The notes beneath the pieces are model-generated. The model was not told the origin of the DNA. It made no database searches and saw only the letters and a list, made by a program, of their open reading frames with translations. This document shows, one piece after another, positions 7,762 through 17,359 of a DNA stretch of 64,000 bases (positions within the stretch are counted from its first letter, which is position 1; every line of letters starts with the position of its first letter). A program made the position numbers and the translations under genes. This DNA comes from Nitrosospira sp. Nsp2 (GTDB lineage Bacteria > Pseudomonadota > Gammaproteobacteria > Burkholderiales > Nitrosomonadaceae). Location: the NCBI RefSeq assembly GCF_003050965.1, contig NZ_QAOU01000001.1:620001-684000 (forward strand), in the 5' to 3' direction.

Positions 7762-10527
7762 ATGTTTTCTTTCCGTTTCCGCGTGGGTTGGCTGTTGCTG
7801 CCATTCCTGTTTATGACGTCCGCCGTGCTTGCCGCCGAAACCGGTGGGCTGGAACAGCGCGATATCGTCTTTTATTATGGCAGTCGACCGCCGGTCGAGG
7901 ATTTGCGCCATTTCGATCAGATCGTCATTCAACCCAGCCAAATCCTGCCACATGAGAAAACCGCATTGTTGAATCTGGATGCGCTCGTGTTCGCTTACGT
8001 TTCATTCGGCGAGGTGGCGCGCAATAGCGAGGATATGCCGCGCATCAAGACGAAATGGTCGATCGGCATAAACCCGGCGTGGAACAGTCTGGTGATGGAT
8101 ATGACCGACCCCGCCTGGCACGATTATCTGCTGGAACAGCATTTCGGCCGGCTGTGGCAGGACGGCTATCGCGCCTTTTTTCTCGATACCGTGGACAGCT
8201 ACCTGATCGTAACGAGCGAAGGAAAGATCCGGGAGGAACAGGAGACAGGCCTGGTGGCGCTGCTCGCCGAGGTAAAGCGGCGCTTTCCTGGTTGCAAGCT
8301 TATTCTCAATCGAGGGTTCGAAGTATTGGACCGCGCCAGCCAGTATGCTGACGGGATGGTTGCCGAATCGCTCTTTCACGGCTTCGATCCGGTTACAGGC
8401 AAGCATGCACCGACCAAGGAGGAAAACAGGGCGTGGCTCCTTAACCAGTTGAACCGCGCCCAAAATGAATTCAAGGTACCCGTTACCGTGCTTGATTATG
8501 TCGAGCCGGGCAATTGGGCGGAGGCGGAAAAAACCGCGCAGCAGATCGTCAAGCTTGGATTCATGCCCTGGGTCGCGAATGGAGATTTGACCTGGCTGGG
8601 GCAGGGCCGCTTGCGCCTGGCCTCGCGCAAGCTGCTTGCGATTATAAACGGTACGCCCGCCCAGCAAATGGACCAGGAACTGTTCAGGCACGCGGCGATG
8701 CCTTTGGAATATCTCGGGCTGGCGCTCGATTACTGGTATATCGACCAGCTCCCCCTGCCCATTGAGCCGCTCGTGGGACGTTATGCCGGAATCATCGCAT
8801 GGCTGAATGGGGAGGCCCTGGATTCCAACGGACGCTATGAAAGTGTGTGCGCGCGTTTGAAGCCCGAAGTCGACGCGGGCTTGCCGGTGGTATTCGTGGG
8901 TCACCTGCCGTCTGGCGTGGCCTGCCGGGACCTGATCGATTATCAGGGCGACCTGCAACCGGCGACAGACTCGCTTGAACTCGGCGCGGTCAGCGATCGT
9001 CTCGGCCGGCCTGATAATGCGCCGGTTGTGGGTAGCGGCACGCCCGACGTTCGCGCGCGCGATAGGAACGACGCCTGGCTGACCTTGAGCGATGGCGAGA
9101 AATCCTTTCATCCGATTGCGGTAAGCGCATGGGGAGGCTATGCGCTGCATCCACATATCATCAGCGAGAGCGCATCCGGCCGACGTGACTGGTTGCTGGA
9201 CCCGTTTTCCTTTTTTCAGGCAGCCCTGCGCCTGCCGGTGCAACCGGTGTTCGATATGACCACGGAAAACGGACGCCGTCTGGGTCTTATCGAAGTCAGG
9301 GGCGATCGCCTGTTCGTCAAAGATGAACAAGGCGTGGAGGCGATTGACCGGCTTCGGGCATGGATAGAAAAAAATGGCGCGCCGGTCACGCTGGGTGTTA
9401 TCGAAGCGGAAGTCAACGACGAACAGCATCGCGAAAAACTGCGCCAGTTCGCGGCGATGCCGCAGGTACGATTGGCGAGTCACACCTACAGCCATCCGTT
9501 TTATTGGGGCGTGTTCGAGGGCAAGAAGGATGCCGACCAGCAGCCTTATCGGTACAGCGTATTCATGCAGGATTATGCGGCGGATATAACACGCGAAACC
9601 GGCGGGACCGTCACGTTTCTGCAATCGATTGCGCCTCAGTCGCCCACGCTGCTGATCTGGTCCGGCGATGGCAAACCCGGCCCCGCGACGCTTGCGGCGG
9701 CACAAAAGGCTGGTTTGGCTCACTACGGCGGCGGCGGATTGCGCTGGCAGAGTGGCCCTTTATCGTTGGCGGATCTTTCTCCGGCGGTACGTCCCACGGA
9801 ATGGGGTCCCCAGGTGTTGACGCCCCTGACCGGAGAGCCGCTTTTCGCCCAGCTATGGTACGGTGAAGCGTTGAATTTCGGCAAAGTCAGCGACTGGAAC
9901 CACCAGCTCGATCTTGGGCGGCGACTGCGGGTGTCGTCCATATCGATCCATGCCGATGCATTTCTGCACGCGCGCGGAGCGGAACTGCTGGATCAGTTGG
10001 TTGAGCAGCAGCGGGAGGAAAATTTGCTTGGGGTTTGGGTCCACGAATATGCTCAGCGTGTGCGTGCGTTTCAAACGGCGAGCATCGCGCGCGACCTCGA
10101 CGGGAATTGGCTGCTTTTTGGTGATGCCCTCAGAACGGTGCGTTTGCCCGTCTCCGAAACACCGCCAGAAATTTCCGGCGACGTCATCGGCTATTCTGAT
10201 CTGCACGCGAGCCGCTATATTTTTCTGGCCCGGAACCATGCCATCCTTAAAACCGCCGGGGTCAAATCCGGCAATGGAGAGCGGGATGGCAAAGCCTCGG
10301 CGTTACGTTTGTCAGGGGCAAGCGCCCCATTGAAATCCTGGCATCTCAATTTGGACGGTTCAGCCACGCTATTGTTTGAGCCGCGAGGCCCCTTAACGCT
10401 TGAAGTGCCCGTATCGTGCGTGCTCAGCATGGATGGGCAGGCGCTAACTCCAAAATCGCAGGGGTCGAATGCGGTTTACGTCATGCCGGAAGACGGCGCA
10501 TCGGGGGAATTCCGGCTTGAATGCTGA
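7762..10527 (+). CDS. pelA: PelA, Pel polysaccharide hydrolase/deacetylase
   Basis: Periplasmic modification enzyme of Pel exopolysaccharide (GalNAc-rich, partly deacetylated). Signal peptide RFRVGWLLLPFLFMTSAVLA at the N-terminus. Domains in order: a glycoside hydrolase domain (about 30-290) with the probable catalytic acid in VAESLF (E202), a Rossmann-like middle (about 290-500), and a NodB-like deacetylase domain with the metal motif SHTYSHPF (H574, H578). The first deacetylase motif, DGDG-like in the PelA proteins I remember, here reads EVRGDR (R513, D515), so one expected Asp seems lost. Starts at 7726 or 7762 are possible; 7762 gives a standard signal peptide. 921 aa, near the usual length. 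First gene of a six-gene operon. Confidence 0.94.
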   Translation: MFSFRFRVGWLLLPFLFMTSAVLAAETGGLEQRDIVFYYGSRPPVEDLRHFDQIVIQPSQILPHEKTALLNLDALVFAYVSFGEVARNSEDMPRIKTKWSIGINPAWNSLVMDMTDPAWHDYLLEQHFGRLWQDGYRAFFLDTVDSYLIVTSEGKIREEQETGLVALLAEVKRRFPGCKLILNRGFEVLDRASQYADGMVAESLFHGFDPVTGKHAPTKEENRAWLLNQLNRAQNEFKVPVTVLDYVEPGNWAEAEKTAQQIVKLGFMPWVANGDLTWLGQGRLRLASRKLLAIINGTPAQQMDQELFRHAAMPLEYLGLALDYWYIDQLPLPIEPLVGRYAGIIAWLNGEALDSNGRYESVCARLKPEVDAGLPVVFVGHLPSGVACRDLIDYQGDLQPATDSLELGAVSDRLGRPDNAPVVGSGTPDVRARDRNDAWLTLSDGEKSFHPIAVSAWGGYALHPHIISESASGRRDWLLDPFSFFQAALRLPVQPVFDMTTENGRRLGLIEVRGDRLFVKDEQGVEAIDRLRAWIEKNGAPVTLGVIEAEVNDEQHREKLRQFAAMPQVRLASHTYSHPFYWGVFEGKKDADQQPYRYSVFMQDYAADITRETGGTVTFLQSIAPQSPTLLIWSGDGKPGPATLAAAQKAGLAHYGGGGLRWQSGPLSLADLSPAVRPTEWGPQVLTPLTGEPLFAQLWYGEALNFGKVSDWNHQLDLGRRLRVSSISIHADAFLHARGAELLDQLVEQQREENLLGVWVHEYAQRVRAFQTASIARDLDGNWLLFGDALRTVRLPVSETPPEISGDVIGYSDLHASRYIFLARNHAILKTAGVKSGNGERDGKASALRLSGASAPLKSWHLNLDGSATLLFEPRGPLTLEVPVSCVLSMDGQALTPKSQGSNAVYVMPEDGASGEFRLEC

Positions 10528-13237
10528 GATACGGCGGGAATCACTACTCAATGCGCCCGCCCTGATGTTCATGAGCGCGGTGGTTCTGGTCGCGTTCTGG
10601 GTATTATTTCCCCGCCAGCCGGCCTTCAGAGATCCGGCCAACCTGTCCGCAAAAGACGCTTTGTCGGTGGCCTATCTTCGGGTGCTGGTCCAGTCCGACC
10701 CGCATAACGTGCCGCTGCGCCTGTCGTTTGTTCAGCTATTGACCGAAGCGGGCATGACTGATGAAGCCGTTTCAGCTATCGGGCCGCTGCAGCGTGCTTC
10801 GGAATCGGCCCTGGCCTACGAAATCCAGTTGGCCGAGCTAAAGCTGTCGCTGCAGCGGCTTTACCAGCATCCCGGCGGAGACATCGAACAAGCGGTGAGA
10901 GCGCGTATCGCCGAGCTCATTCCCTCATTGCTGCGCATGGCGCGCAATGACAAGGAGTTAAATCAGGTCGTGGCGCTGGCGGAGCAGTTTGGTGAGCCTT
11001 CGGTACTGGCTGGAACCTTTGAGCAGTTGATCACCCTGCGAGACGAAAGCAGTGAAAAGAAAGCGCGCTGGCTGATCTCCGCCGCCAGTCAACGCATGGC
11101 CGCAGCGCAGCCCAGGTTGGCTGCGAGGAATTTGTGCGACGCGTTCTTGCTTGAGCGGTCGCGCGATGCCAAAAGGCAGGTAGCAAAATCGTGTTTGCGC
11201 GCCTATCTTCAGGCCGGACTCGATCGGGAAGCGCTCAAAGCCGCGGTACAGGTCCAGCCGGTTGCCGAGGGTGATGCTGAGCTTTTATTGCTGGCCGCGA
11301 ATATTGCCGAACCGCTCGAGGATCGTGAACATGCCCTCGCCTGGCTGGAGGAATCGAGCAGGCTGTCGCCTGATGATCTGATGCTGGTGGAGCGCATCGT
11401 GCGTCTCCAGTTGTCGATGGGGCTGTTGAGCGAAAGCGTTGCCCATGCCGCGCGATTGCGGGCGTCCCTAGTGCCGGGCAGCGATCGTCACCGGTTGATC
11501 GCCCGAATATATGACTGGAACGCGCAGCCTGACGAGGCCCTGGCGTCGTGGCTTTCTTTTGTGCGCCAGCGCGCGGATCAAGAGGCGGAAGCGCGCGCCT
11601 TTGAGCTTGCCCAGGCCAAGCCCGACCACGCGGCGCTGCTACAGTTGCTTGAGGCAGTCATGATGCGTCGCACGCTGACGGCCGCAGAGGCTGATGCTTA
11701 TGTCACGGCGGGCCTGAGCATTGGGCAACCCTCCCATGTGGAGGCGCAGTTGCGCCGCCATGCGGAACGATTCAACAACCCTCCCGCAACCGTCAAAGCA
11801 CTTTCCGATGTGCTGGTTCTTAAAGGCGAGCCGCAGGCCGCGCTGAAGTTGCGGCAGGGGCAGCCCGACGTGGAGAATGGCGAGCAGAGAATGGCGCTGG
11901 CGCGATTATTCGAGGAAACCGGGAACGTGCAGAAGAGTTTTGACTTGCTTCTGCGGGACATTGATTCCCCCGATCCATCGTACGCCGAAGAGTATTGGCT
12001 CTTGCTGGCAAAAGTTGCCGTGCGGCTCGGGAAGGACGCTTACGCAAGCAAGGCGTACGAAAAGGTTTTAAGCTTCCGCCCCGATGACGTGGAAATACTT
12101 GAGCATCTTCAGCGCCTGGCTGCACGTCATCGCGATGATAAAAAAAGTGAACAACTCGCGCGCTACGGGTGGGATCGTTTGAAGCGCGTCGAAGATCTGC
12201 AACGGCTCATGCGTTTTTCATGGAAACGGGAGAATTGGCAGGAACTTGATCACTGGCTTGCGCTTGCCGACGAAATGCGGGCCTCTACGCCGGTTGCAAT
12301 GGCGCAGGCCCCTGACTACTGGTACTTTCGCGCGATGCGAAAGATGGCAAGCGGCGAGGGGGATGCAGCCCGCGAGTCATTGCGGGAGATTTTACGTTTG
12401 CGGGGTCCAGACCCCGAAGTAACGGAAGCGATGATCTGGCTGCTGCTGTCCGAAACCCAATTTGACCAAGCCTTGCTTGACGCGGTAGTTCAACCGTATC
12501 GGGGGCAACCGGCAAATTCGGCGACGGTAAGTCCGCCGCTGGTGGAAGCACTGGCGGCGGCAGAGCAAACGTTGGGCAGACCTGTTCAGGCGGCGGCCTG
12601 GTACCTGCGATCACTCGGAACGAGGCCTGCGGACTTTCTATGGACATTGACGCTAGCCGATAATATGGAATGGGCTGGCTGCTCCGCTCATGCGAACCAC
12701 ACCCGCTATGCGGTATTGCAAATGTTTGCCGCGCGAGATTCCGCGCAAAAGGACGTGAAATATCCCAAACGACTGGCCGAGCATATCGTTGGATTGAGAG
12801 AGGCGCGAGCGCGACGCGTAACAGGAGAGGGTGAAAAGGCGCAGCAACAGATGCAGTCTGTGCAAAAACACTGGGGTTTAAGCGGCGATCTCGACAACGC
12901 CCGCTATTTTGCCTTGCAGCGCCAGCGTGAGCGTCTGACGTCTCCCGCCTGGGAGCGCTTTGCCGATGCGGTAAAGAATAGCGAAGACGTGTCGACTTCC
13001 GCGCAACTGGCGCTGGTTTCCCGTTATCTGCAGGGACAGACGGATAATTCCGCGCCTGCCGAGATGCTGCCGCTCTCAATCGAGGACATCGAGCGGGCAA
13101 ACCGGTGGCTGGGGGGAAAAGCGCCGGCCAGTCAAAACTCTTTGGATGGCGAACTCGATATCTGCCGTCAGACCTTGGCGAAAATACGTGAATCCCAGAG
13201 AAAACCGGTGCCGGAGAAGGAGCCGGCAAAATTATGA
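10517..13237 (+). CDS. pelB: PelB, TPR scaffold of Pel secretion, lacking the outer-membrane barrel
   Basis: PelB normally has an N-terminal membrane helix, a long TPR solenoid that guides PelA and the polymer, and a C-terminal 16-strand outer-membrane barrel; it is about 1190 aa in Pseudomonas. Here the helix (MFMSAVVLVAFWVLF) and TPR-like helices run through to the end (ANRWLGGKAPASQN, then a charged tail), and nothing resembling a barrel follows. The stop overlaps the pelD start by 4 nt, so this is not a simple frameshift with the barrel in another frame. Starts: TTG 10517 after GGGGGAA overlaps pelA by 11 nt, like the other junctions; ATG 10469 is the alternative. The missing barrel, together with the missing pelC, leaves the export step unexplained. 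Confidence 0.9.
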   Translation: MNAEIRRESLLNAPALMFMSAVVLVAFWVLFPRQPAFRDPANLSAKDALSVAYLRVLVQSDPHNVPLRLSFVQLLTEAGMTDEAVSAIGPLQRASESALAYEIQLAELKLSLQRLYQHPGGDIEQAVRARIAELIPSLLRMARNDKELNQVVALAEQFGEPSVLAGTFEQLITLRDESSEKKARWLISAASQRMAAAQPRLAARNLCDAFLLERSRDAKRQVAKSCLRAYLQAGLDREALKAAVQVQPVAEGDAELLLLAANIAEPLEDREHALAWLEESSRLSPDDLMLVERIVRLQLSMGLLSESVAHAARLRASLVPGSDRHRLIARIYDWNAQPDEALASWLSFVRQRADQEAEARAFELAQAKPDHAALLQLLEAVMMRRTLTAAEADAYVTAGLSIGQPSHVEAQLRRHAERFNNPPATVKALSDVLVLKGEPQAALKLRQGQPDVENGEQRMALARLFEETGNVQKSFDLLLRDIDSPDPSYAEEYWLLLAKVAVRLGKDAYASKAYEKVLSFRPDDVEILEHLQRLAARHRDDKKSEQLARYGWDRLKRVEDLQRLMRFSWKRENWQELDHWLALADEMRASTPVAMAQAPDYWYFRAMRKMASGEGDAARESLREILRLRGPDPEVTEAMIWLLLSETQFDQALLDAVVQPYRGQPANSATVSPPLVEALAAAEQTLGRPVQAAAWYLRSLGTRPADFLWTLTLADNMEWAGCSAHANHTRYAVLQMFAARDSAQKDVKYPKRLAEHIVGLREARARRVTGEGEKAQQQMQSVQKHWGLSGDLDNARYFALQRQRERLTSPAWERFADAVKNSEDVSTSAQLALVSRYLQGQTDNSAPAEMLPLSIEDIERANRWLGGKAPASQNSLDGELDICRQTLAKIRESQRKPVPEKEPAKL

Positions 13238-14535
13238 AGAAACCATGGCTGGAAGGCATCGAAGTCATTGATGTCAATAAGGCTGTGCCGCCGTGGGGGG
13301 GATGGTTTGAAACGTTGCTGCTGACCGCGCTTGTGATGGCCGCGTCGTTTTTTACCCAGCAGCAGGACCCTTTCAGGCTGGAAGGCGGATTTCCCTGGCC
13401 AGTGCTCGCGCCCCTGCTGGCGGGGTTACGCTATGGGTTTGTCTATGCTTTTGTGAGCGCGCTGCTGATATTGGCAGCGCTGGGCGTGGCCATCAACCAG
13501 CAGTGGCAGGCGGCGCCCGGGTTTCCGCTGGCGTGGGCGATCGGCGTGGTTGTGGTGGGAATGGTGGCGGGGGAGTTCCGCGACATATGGGGCCGGCGTC
13601 TGCACCGTCTGGAAGGCGCCTATCAGTACCGCGCCGAACGGCTTGAGGAGTTCACCCGTAGTTATCAGCTACTGCGCTTGTCGCATGATCGCCTGGAGCA
13701 GACCGTTGCCAACAGTGGTTTTTCGCTGCGCGAAGGCATCATCCGTTTACAGTCGGGGCTGGAAACAATCGATGGGTTGACTCATGCTTCCTTCACCCGG
13801 TTGCTTGAATTCGTGGCGGAATATGCTGCGCTGACGCAGGCTTCCATCGTGGGGCTCAGTGGCGACCGGGTCGATTCCGCCAAGGTACTGGCGGGGGTCG
13901 GCGAGCGTTTCGCGATCGACGAAGGCGATCCGGTGGTAGCAGCCGCGCTTGAAAGCGGCGAGTTGGCCACGGTGAATCTGGTGAAAGAGCAGGCCGTGGA
14001 TCAAAATACGTTGCTGGCTGCAATTCCACTGGCGGACTCGACCGGAGATATCCATGCGATATTGATGGTAAGGTCAATGCCGTTTTTCGCATTTCACGAA
14101 GACAATCTGAAGCTTATCGCCGTGCTCGTTGGGCATGGAGTGGATCATCTCCGTTTTGGCGCGGCTACTTCATCTACCGGGCGGTTTATTGCCGCGTTCG
14201 AGCGCGTGTGCCAGGACCACGCCCGATTCAAGCTCGACGCGACACTCCTGAAGGTGTCTGCTGCGATAGGGGAGGGCAATAGGGAAAGCGAAACCGGCGA
14301 ACTGGCGCGCGTTTATGAAAAACTGCGTTCCTCGGTTCGCGGTATCGACCTGATTTGCATCGGGCGGGATGATAAAGGCGAATTTGTGATCTGGGTCCTG
14401 CTGCCGCTCACGGATATCGCCGGTGCCAAAGCATGGATGCAGCGCGAAGGGGGCGTTCTCGCGACTTTAACAAGCGAGTTGCTTGCGATCGGCGAAGTTG
14501 ATCCCCAAGCCATCCGGCGTCTGGAGCCGCGCTGA
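13234..14535 (+). CDS. pelD: PelD, c-di-GMP receptor of the Pel synthase complex
   Basis: Inner-membrane protein that activates polymer synthesis when it binds c-di-GMP. Four hydrophobic segments (about 22-120) are followed by a short coiled stretch, a GAF domain (about 165-310) and a degenerate GGDEF domain (DDKGEF in place of GGDEF, so no cyclase activity expected). The inhibitory-site motif RxxD is present as RGID (R369, D372), practically the same positions as in the Pseudomonas protein, so ligand binding is likely kept. The start overlaps pelB (ATGA) and the stop overlaps pelE (TGATG). pelC, which lies between pelB and pelD in classical operons, is absent. Confidence 0.94.
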   Translation: MKKPWLEGIEVIDVNKAVPPWGGWFETLLLTALVMAASFFTQQQDPFRLEGGFPWPVLAPLLAGLRYGFVYAFVSALLILAALGVAINQQWQAAPGFPLAWAIGVVVVGMVAGEFRDIWGRRLHRLEGAYQYRAERLEEFTRSYQLLRLSHDRLEQTVANSGFSLREGIIRLQSGLETIDGLTHASFTRLLEFVAEYAALTQASIVGLSGDRVDSAKVLAGVGERFAIDEGDPVVAAALESGELATVNLVKEQAVDQNTLLAAIPLADSTGDIHAILMVRSMPFFAFHEDNLKLIAVLVGHGVDHLRFGAATSSTGRFIAAFERVCQDHARFKLDATLLKVSAAIGEGNRESETGELARVYEKLRSSVRGIDLICIGRDDKGEFVIWVLLPLTDIAGAKAWMQREGGVLATLTSELLAIGEVDPQAIRRLEPR

Positions 14536-15680
14536 TGTATCGCCAGCCAATGCTGGTGGGAGTTACGGCCGAGGTGCTTGCCGGTGTGTTGCTCTGGTTG
14601 AGCGCGGGAGACGGGGCGGCAGCCGGGATGGCAAAGTGGGCAATATTGGGAGCGATCGCGTTCCATGCGATTTCGTCCTATTTCCTTGCATGGGGTTTCT
14701 GGCAATTGTTGCCGCGCCGCTACAAGCTGCCAGCACGGAGACCCTTGGGGTTTCTTTTCGTGCTGCTATTGATTTTACCCGTAGCGGGCGCACTGGGCGT
14801 GCTGTGGAGTGTCGTCAGCGCCTTGAAACAGCCTCGCGGGCGGGCTTTCGAGGGCGCGCGGATTATTCGCTTGCCCGAATTGCCGTTTTCGCCGCCGGTC
14901 ATCTATGAAGCCCCACCCTACAGCCAAGGGGCCCTGCGTCAGATTGTGCATTTTGCCCCGCGGCCATTGAAGCGCTTGAAAGCGGTAATGGCCACGCGCC
15001 ATATGCCCCCCCGGGACGCGATGGCGGTATGGTCGAAAGCAACGCGCGATCCGGTCGATGACGTACGTTTGCTCGCTTATGCCATGCTGGACAACAGCGA
15101 GAAAAAGCTGGCCGATCGTATCCTTGTCCTGACCGAAGCGCTGCCGGATTTACCTGTGCGCAGGCGGAATGCCAGCCACAAGACCATTGCCGCATTATGC
15201 TGGGAGCTGGTTTATCACCGGCTGGTGCAGGGCGCGGTCCGGCAACACTGGCTGGCAACTGCGCGACGTCATATCGAGTTTGCGCTCATGTCACCGGATC
15301 ATGTAACAGGCAAGGTGTCTGGGCATGGGGCTGGCCATGGGTCTCGCCCTGCGTCCACTACGCTGGCTGTTGCCGCATTACCCAGCTCAGAGAGTCGGGA
15401 GATACCTGAATCGCCCGCTGCTGCGGAGGCTGCGGATGCGGACAGCTGGATGCTGTATGGACGCATTTTGCTGGAAGCAAATGATCTTGCACAGGCGAAA
15501 AAAGCGTTTGCCCGCGCGCAAGGCGACGGGATGGGGGAGCAGAAAGTTGCGCCCTGGCTGGCCGAGATCGCGTTTCATGAGCGGAAGTTCGCCGATGTGA
15601 GACGCCACTTATCCGCCGGGGGCCGCCGGGGTGAAAAGGGGCGCGATCTCGCGCTCGTCACAGCGTGGTGGAACAGATGA
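14535..15680 (+). CDS. pelE: PelE, inner-membrane TPR subunit of the Pel synthase
   Basis: 381 residues. Two hydrophobic segments at the N-terminus (about 5-60 and 72-95) are followed by a cytoplasmic helical domain with TPR-like repeats; the C-terminal one reads WMLYGRILLEANDLAQAKKAFARAQ. PelE is thought to bridge PelD and PelF/PelG at the inner membrane. The family is poorly conserved, and position in the operon is the main support. A Gly/Ser/Ala-rich linker (about 255-300) separates the two helical parts. Confidence 0.85.
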   Translation: MYRQPMLVGVTAEVLAGVLLWLSAGDGAAAGMAKWAILGAIAFHAISSYFLAWGFWQLLPRRYKLPARRPLGFLFVLLLILPVAGALGVLWSVVSALKQPRGRAFEGARIIRLPELPFSPPVIYEAPPYSQGALRQIVHFAPRPLKRLKAVMATRHMPPRDAMAVWSKATRDPVDDVRLLAYAMLDNSEKKLADRILVLTEALPDLPVRRRNASHKTIAALCWELVYHRLVQGAVRQHWLATARRHIEFALMSPDHVTGKVSGHGAGHGSRPASTTLAVAALPSSESREIPESPAAAEAADADSWMLYGRILLEANDLAQAKKAFARAQGDGMGEQKVAPWLAEIAFHERKFADVRRHLSAGGRRGEKGRDLALVTAWWNR

Positions 15681-17323
15681 ACAGGGTAATTGAAACGGAA
15701 GCCGGTGACCAGTCACCAGGACCGGCGGGGAAACCGGCAGAAAAACGGGCAACTGGACCGATTGTGGCACCCGTAGCCGACATCGCGCTGTTGCTGGAAG
15801 GCACTTATCCGTATGTGCGGGGCGGGGTATCGTCCTGGGTCCATCAGATCATCAGCGCCTTGCCGGAGATCAGGTTCGCCGTCGTTTTTATTGGCAGCGA
15901 TCCGTCCATGTACGGCCCGGTACAGTATCAATACCCCGCCAACGTCACGCATGTCGAAACGCATTATCTGCTCCGCCAGGACAGGCATGGCAAGCCCGGT
16001 GCGCGCGCCGGCAATCGCCGCGCGTTTGCGCAGATGGACAGTTTGCATGAGTACTTGCGTCGGGGCGGGGAAATCCCCGGCAAGGAAATGATGGACGCAT
16101 TTACCCGGCTGGGCTCCGCAAACGGCATCAGCCAGGAAGATTTTCTCTATAGCCGGGCTTCCTGGGAGTACATTACGGAGCAGTATCGGCAGCGCTGCAC
16201 CGAGCCATCCTTTGTCGACTATTTCTGGGCCGTCCGCGCCATGCATGCCCCGCTGTTCGTGTTGGCGCGCATTGCCGCCGGGCTCCCGCCCGTGCGGGCA
16301 GTGCATGCAATTTCCACCGGTTACGCCGGATTGCTGGGTTCGATGATACGGCTGCGGCGCGAGATCCCATTCGTTCTCACCGAGCATGGCATTTATACGA
16401 AAGAACGAAAAATCGATCTGGCGCAGGCGACGTGGTTGCACGATCACAACGACGACGTCTGCAATACCTTGCATGATGAAATGGGGTATATACGAGGCCT
16501 CTGGATCAGGTTCTACGAGCAGATCGGCCGCATGGCGTACGGCCAGGCATCACCCATTGTCAGCTTGTATGAAGGCAACCGGCAGCGTCAGATTGCGGAT
16601 GGGGCGGCGCCCGAAAGAACCCGCGTCATCACCAACGGTATCAGCCTGGAGCGCTATCGCGCCGCCCTGGAGAGGCGGCCGGAGACGGTGCCGCCCGTAC
16701 TGGGACTGGTCGGCCGGGTCGTGCCGATCAAGGACATCAAGACATTCATCAGAACCTTGCGAATACTGGTCAATCGGCGGCCCGACATACAGGGGTGGAT
16801 AGTCGGCCCCGAAGACGAAGATCAGCTGTACGTGACCGAATGCAAGGAGCTTGCGACCAGCCTGGGCTTGAATGACAACGTCAAGTTCCTGGGCTTTCAG
16901 AACGTGCTGGATATCCTGCCGCAACTTGGCCTGATGGTGCTGACTTCGATCAGCGAGGCACTGCCATTGGTGGTGCTTGAAGCGTTTGCCAGCGGCTTGC
17001 CTTGTCTGGCCACGGATGTCGGTTCCTGCCGGGAGTTGATAGAAGGCCGCAGTGAGGAGGATTGGGCGCTCGGCGCAGCGGGCAGCGTGGTCCCAATTGC
17101 CGACCCGCAAGGAACCGCCGAAGCGGCGCTTGAACTGCTCAACGACGCCGGGCGCTGGCGGCAGGCGCAGCAGGCAGGGCTTGCGCGGGTGGCGCGTTAC
17201 TACGACGACAAGCTTATGTTTTCTTCCTACCGGAATCTTTATATGGAAACGCTCGCCCCGGGGTCTTCGGGGACATCGGGGTTTTCAGAGAACGCCGGGT
17301 GCACGGTTACACACCCGGTTTAA
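15677..17323 (+). CDS. pelF: PelF, cytosolic GT4 glycosyltransferase of Pel synthesis
   Basis: Polymerises the Pel sugar chain from UDP-activated precursors in the cytosol. The N-terminus has the family signature LLLEGTYPYVRGGVSSWVHQ, and further on STGYAGLLGS, LTEHGIYTKERKIDL and the GT-B C-terminal half with GLVGRVVPIKDIKTF and the EX7E motif EALPLVVLE. ATG 15677 overlaps the pelE stop (ATGA); two GTG codons at 15665 and 15668 are less likely starts. 548 aa, slightly longer than the Pseudomonas protein (about 507), with an extra 30-residue N-terminus. Confidence 0.95.
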   Translation: MNRVIETEAGDQSPGPAGKPAEKRATGPIVAPVADIALLLEGTYPYVRGGVSSWVHQIISALPEIRFAVVFIGSDPSMYGPVQYQYPANVTHVETHYLLRQDRHGKPGARAGNRRAFAQMDSLHEYLRRGGEIPGKEMMDAFTRLGSANGISQEDFLYSRASWEYITEQYRQRCTEPSFVDYFWAVRAMHAPLFVLARIAAGLPPVRAVHAISTGYAGLLGSMIRLRREIPFVLTEHGIYTKERKIDLAQATWLHDHNDDVCNTLHDEMGYIRGLWIRFYEQIGRMAYGQASPIVSLYEGNRQRQIADGAAPERTRVITNGISLERYRAALERRPETVPPVLGLVGRVVPIKDIKTFIRTLRILVNRRPDIQGWIVGPEDEDQLYVTECKELATSLGLNDNVKFLGFQNVLDILPQLGLMVLTSISEALPLVVLEAFASGLPCLATDVGSCRELIEGRSEEDWALGAAGSVVPIADPQGTAEAALELLNDAGRWRQAQQAGLARVARYYDDKLMFSSYRNLYMETLAPGSSGTSGFSENAGCTVTHPV

Positions 17324-17359
17324 GTACTCGGCGGTTCAAGTACACGGTTAAGGGCGTAT

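Noticed and set aside
8002-9723. 573-codon minus-strand open frame
   Set aside because: Lies wholly antisense to pelA, which has clear motifs; composition is that of a shadow frame.
12285-13277. 330-codon minus-strand open frame
   Set aside because: Antisense to the pelB 3' end, low-complexity Pro/Ser/Arg translation without a family.
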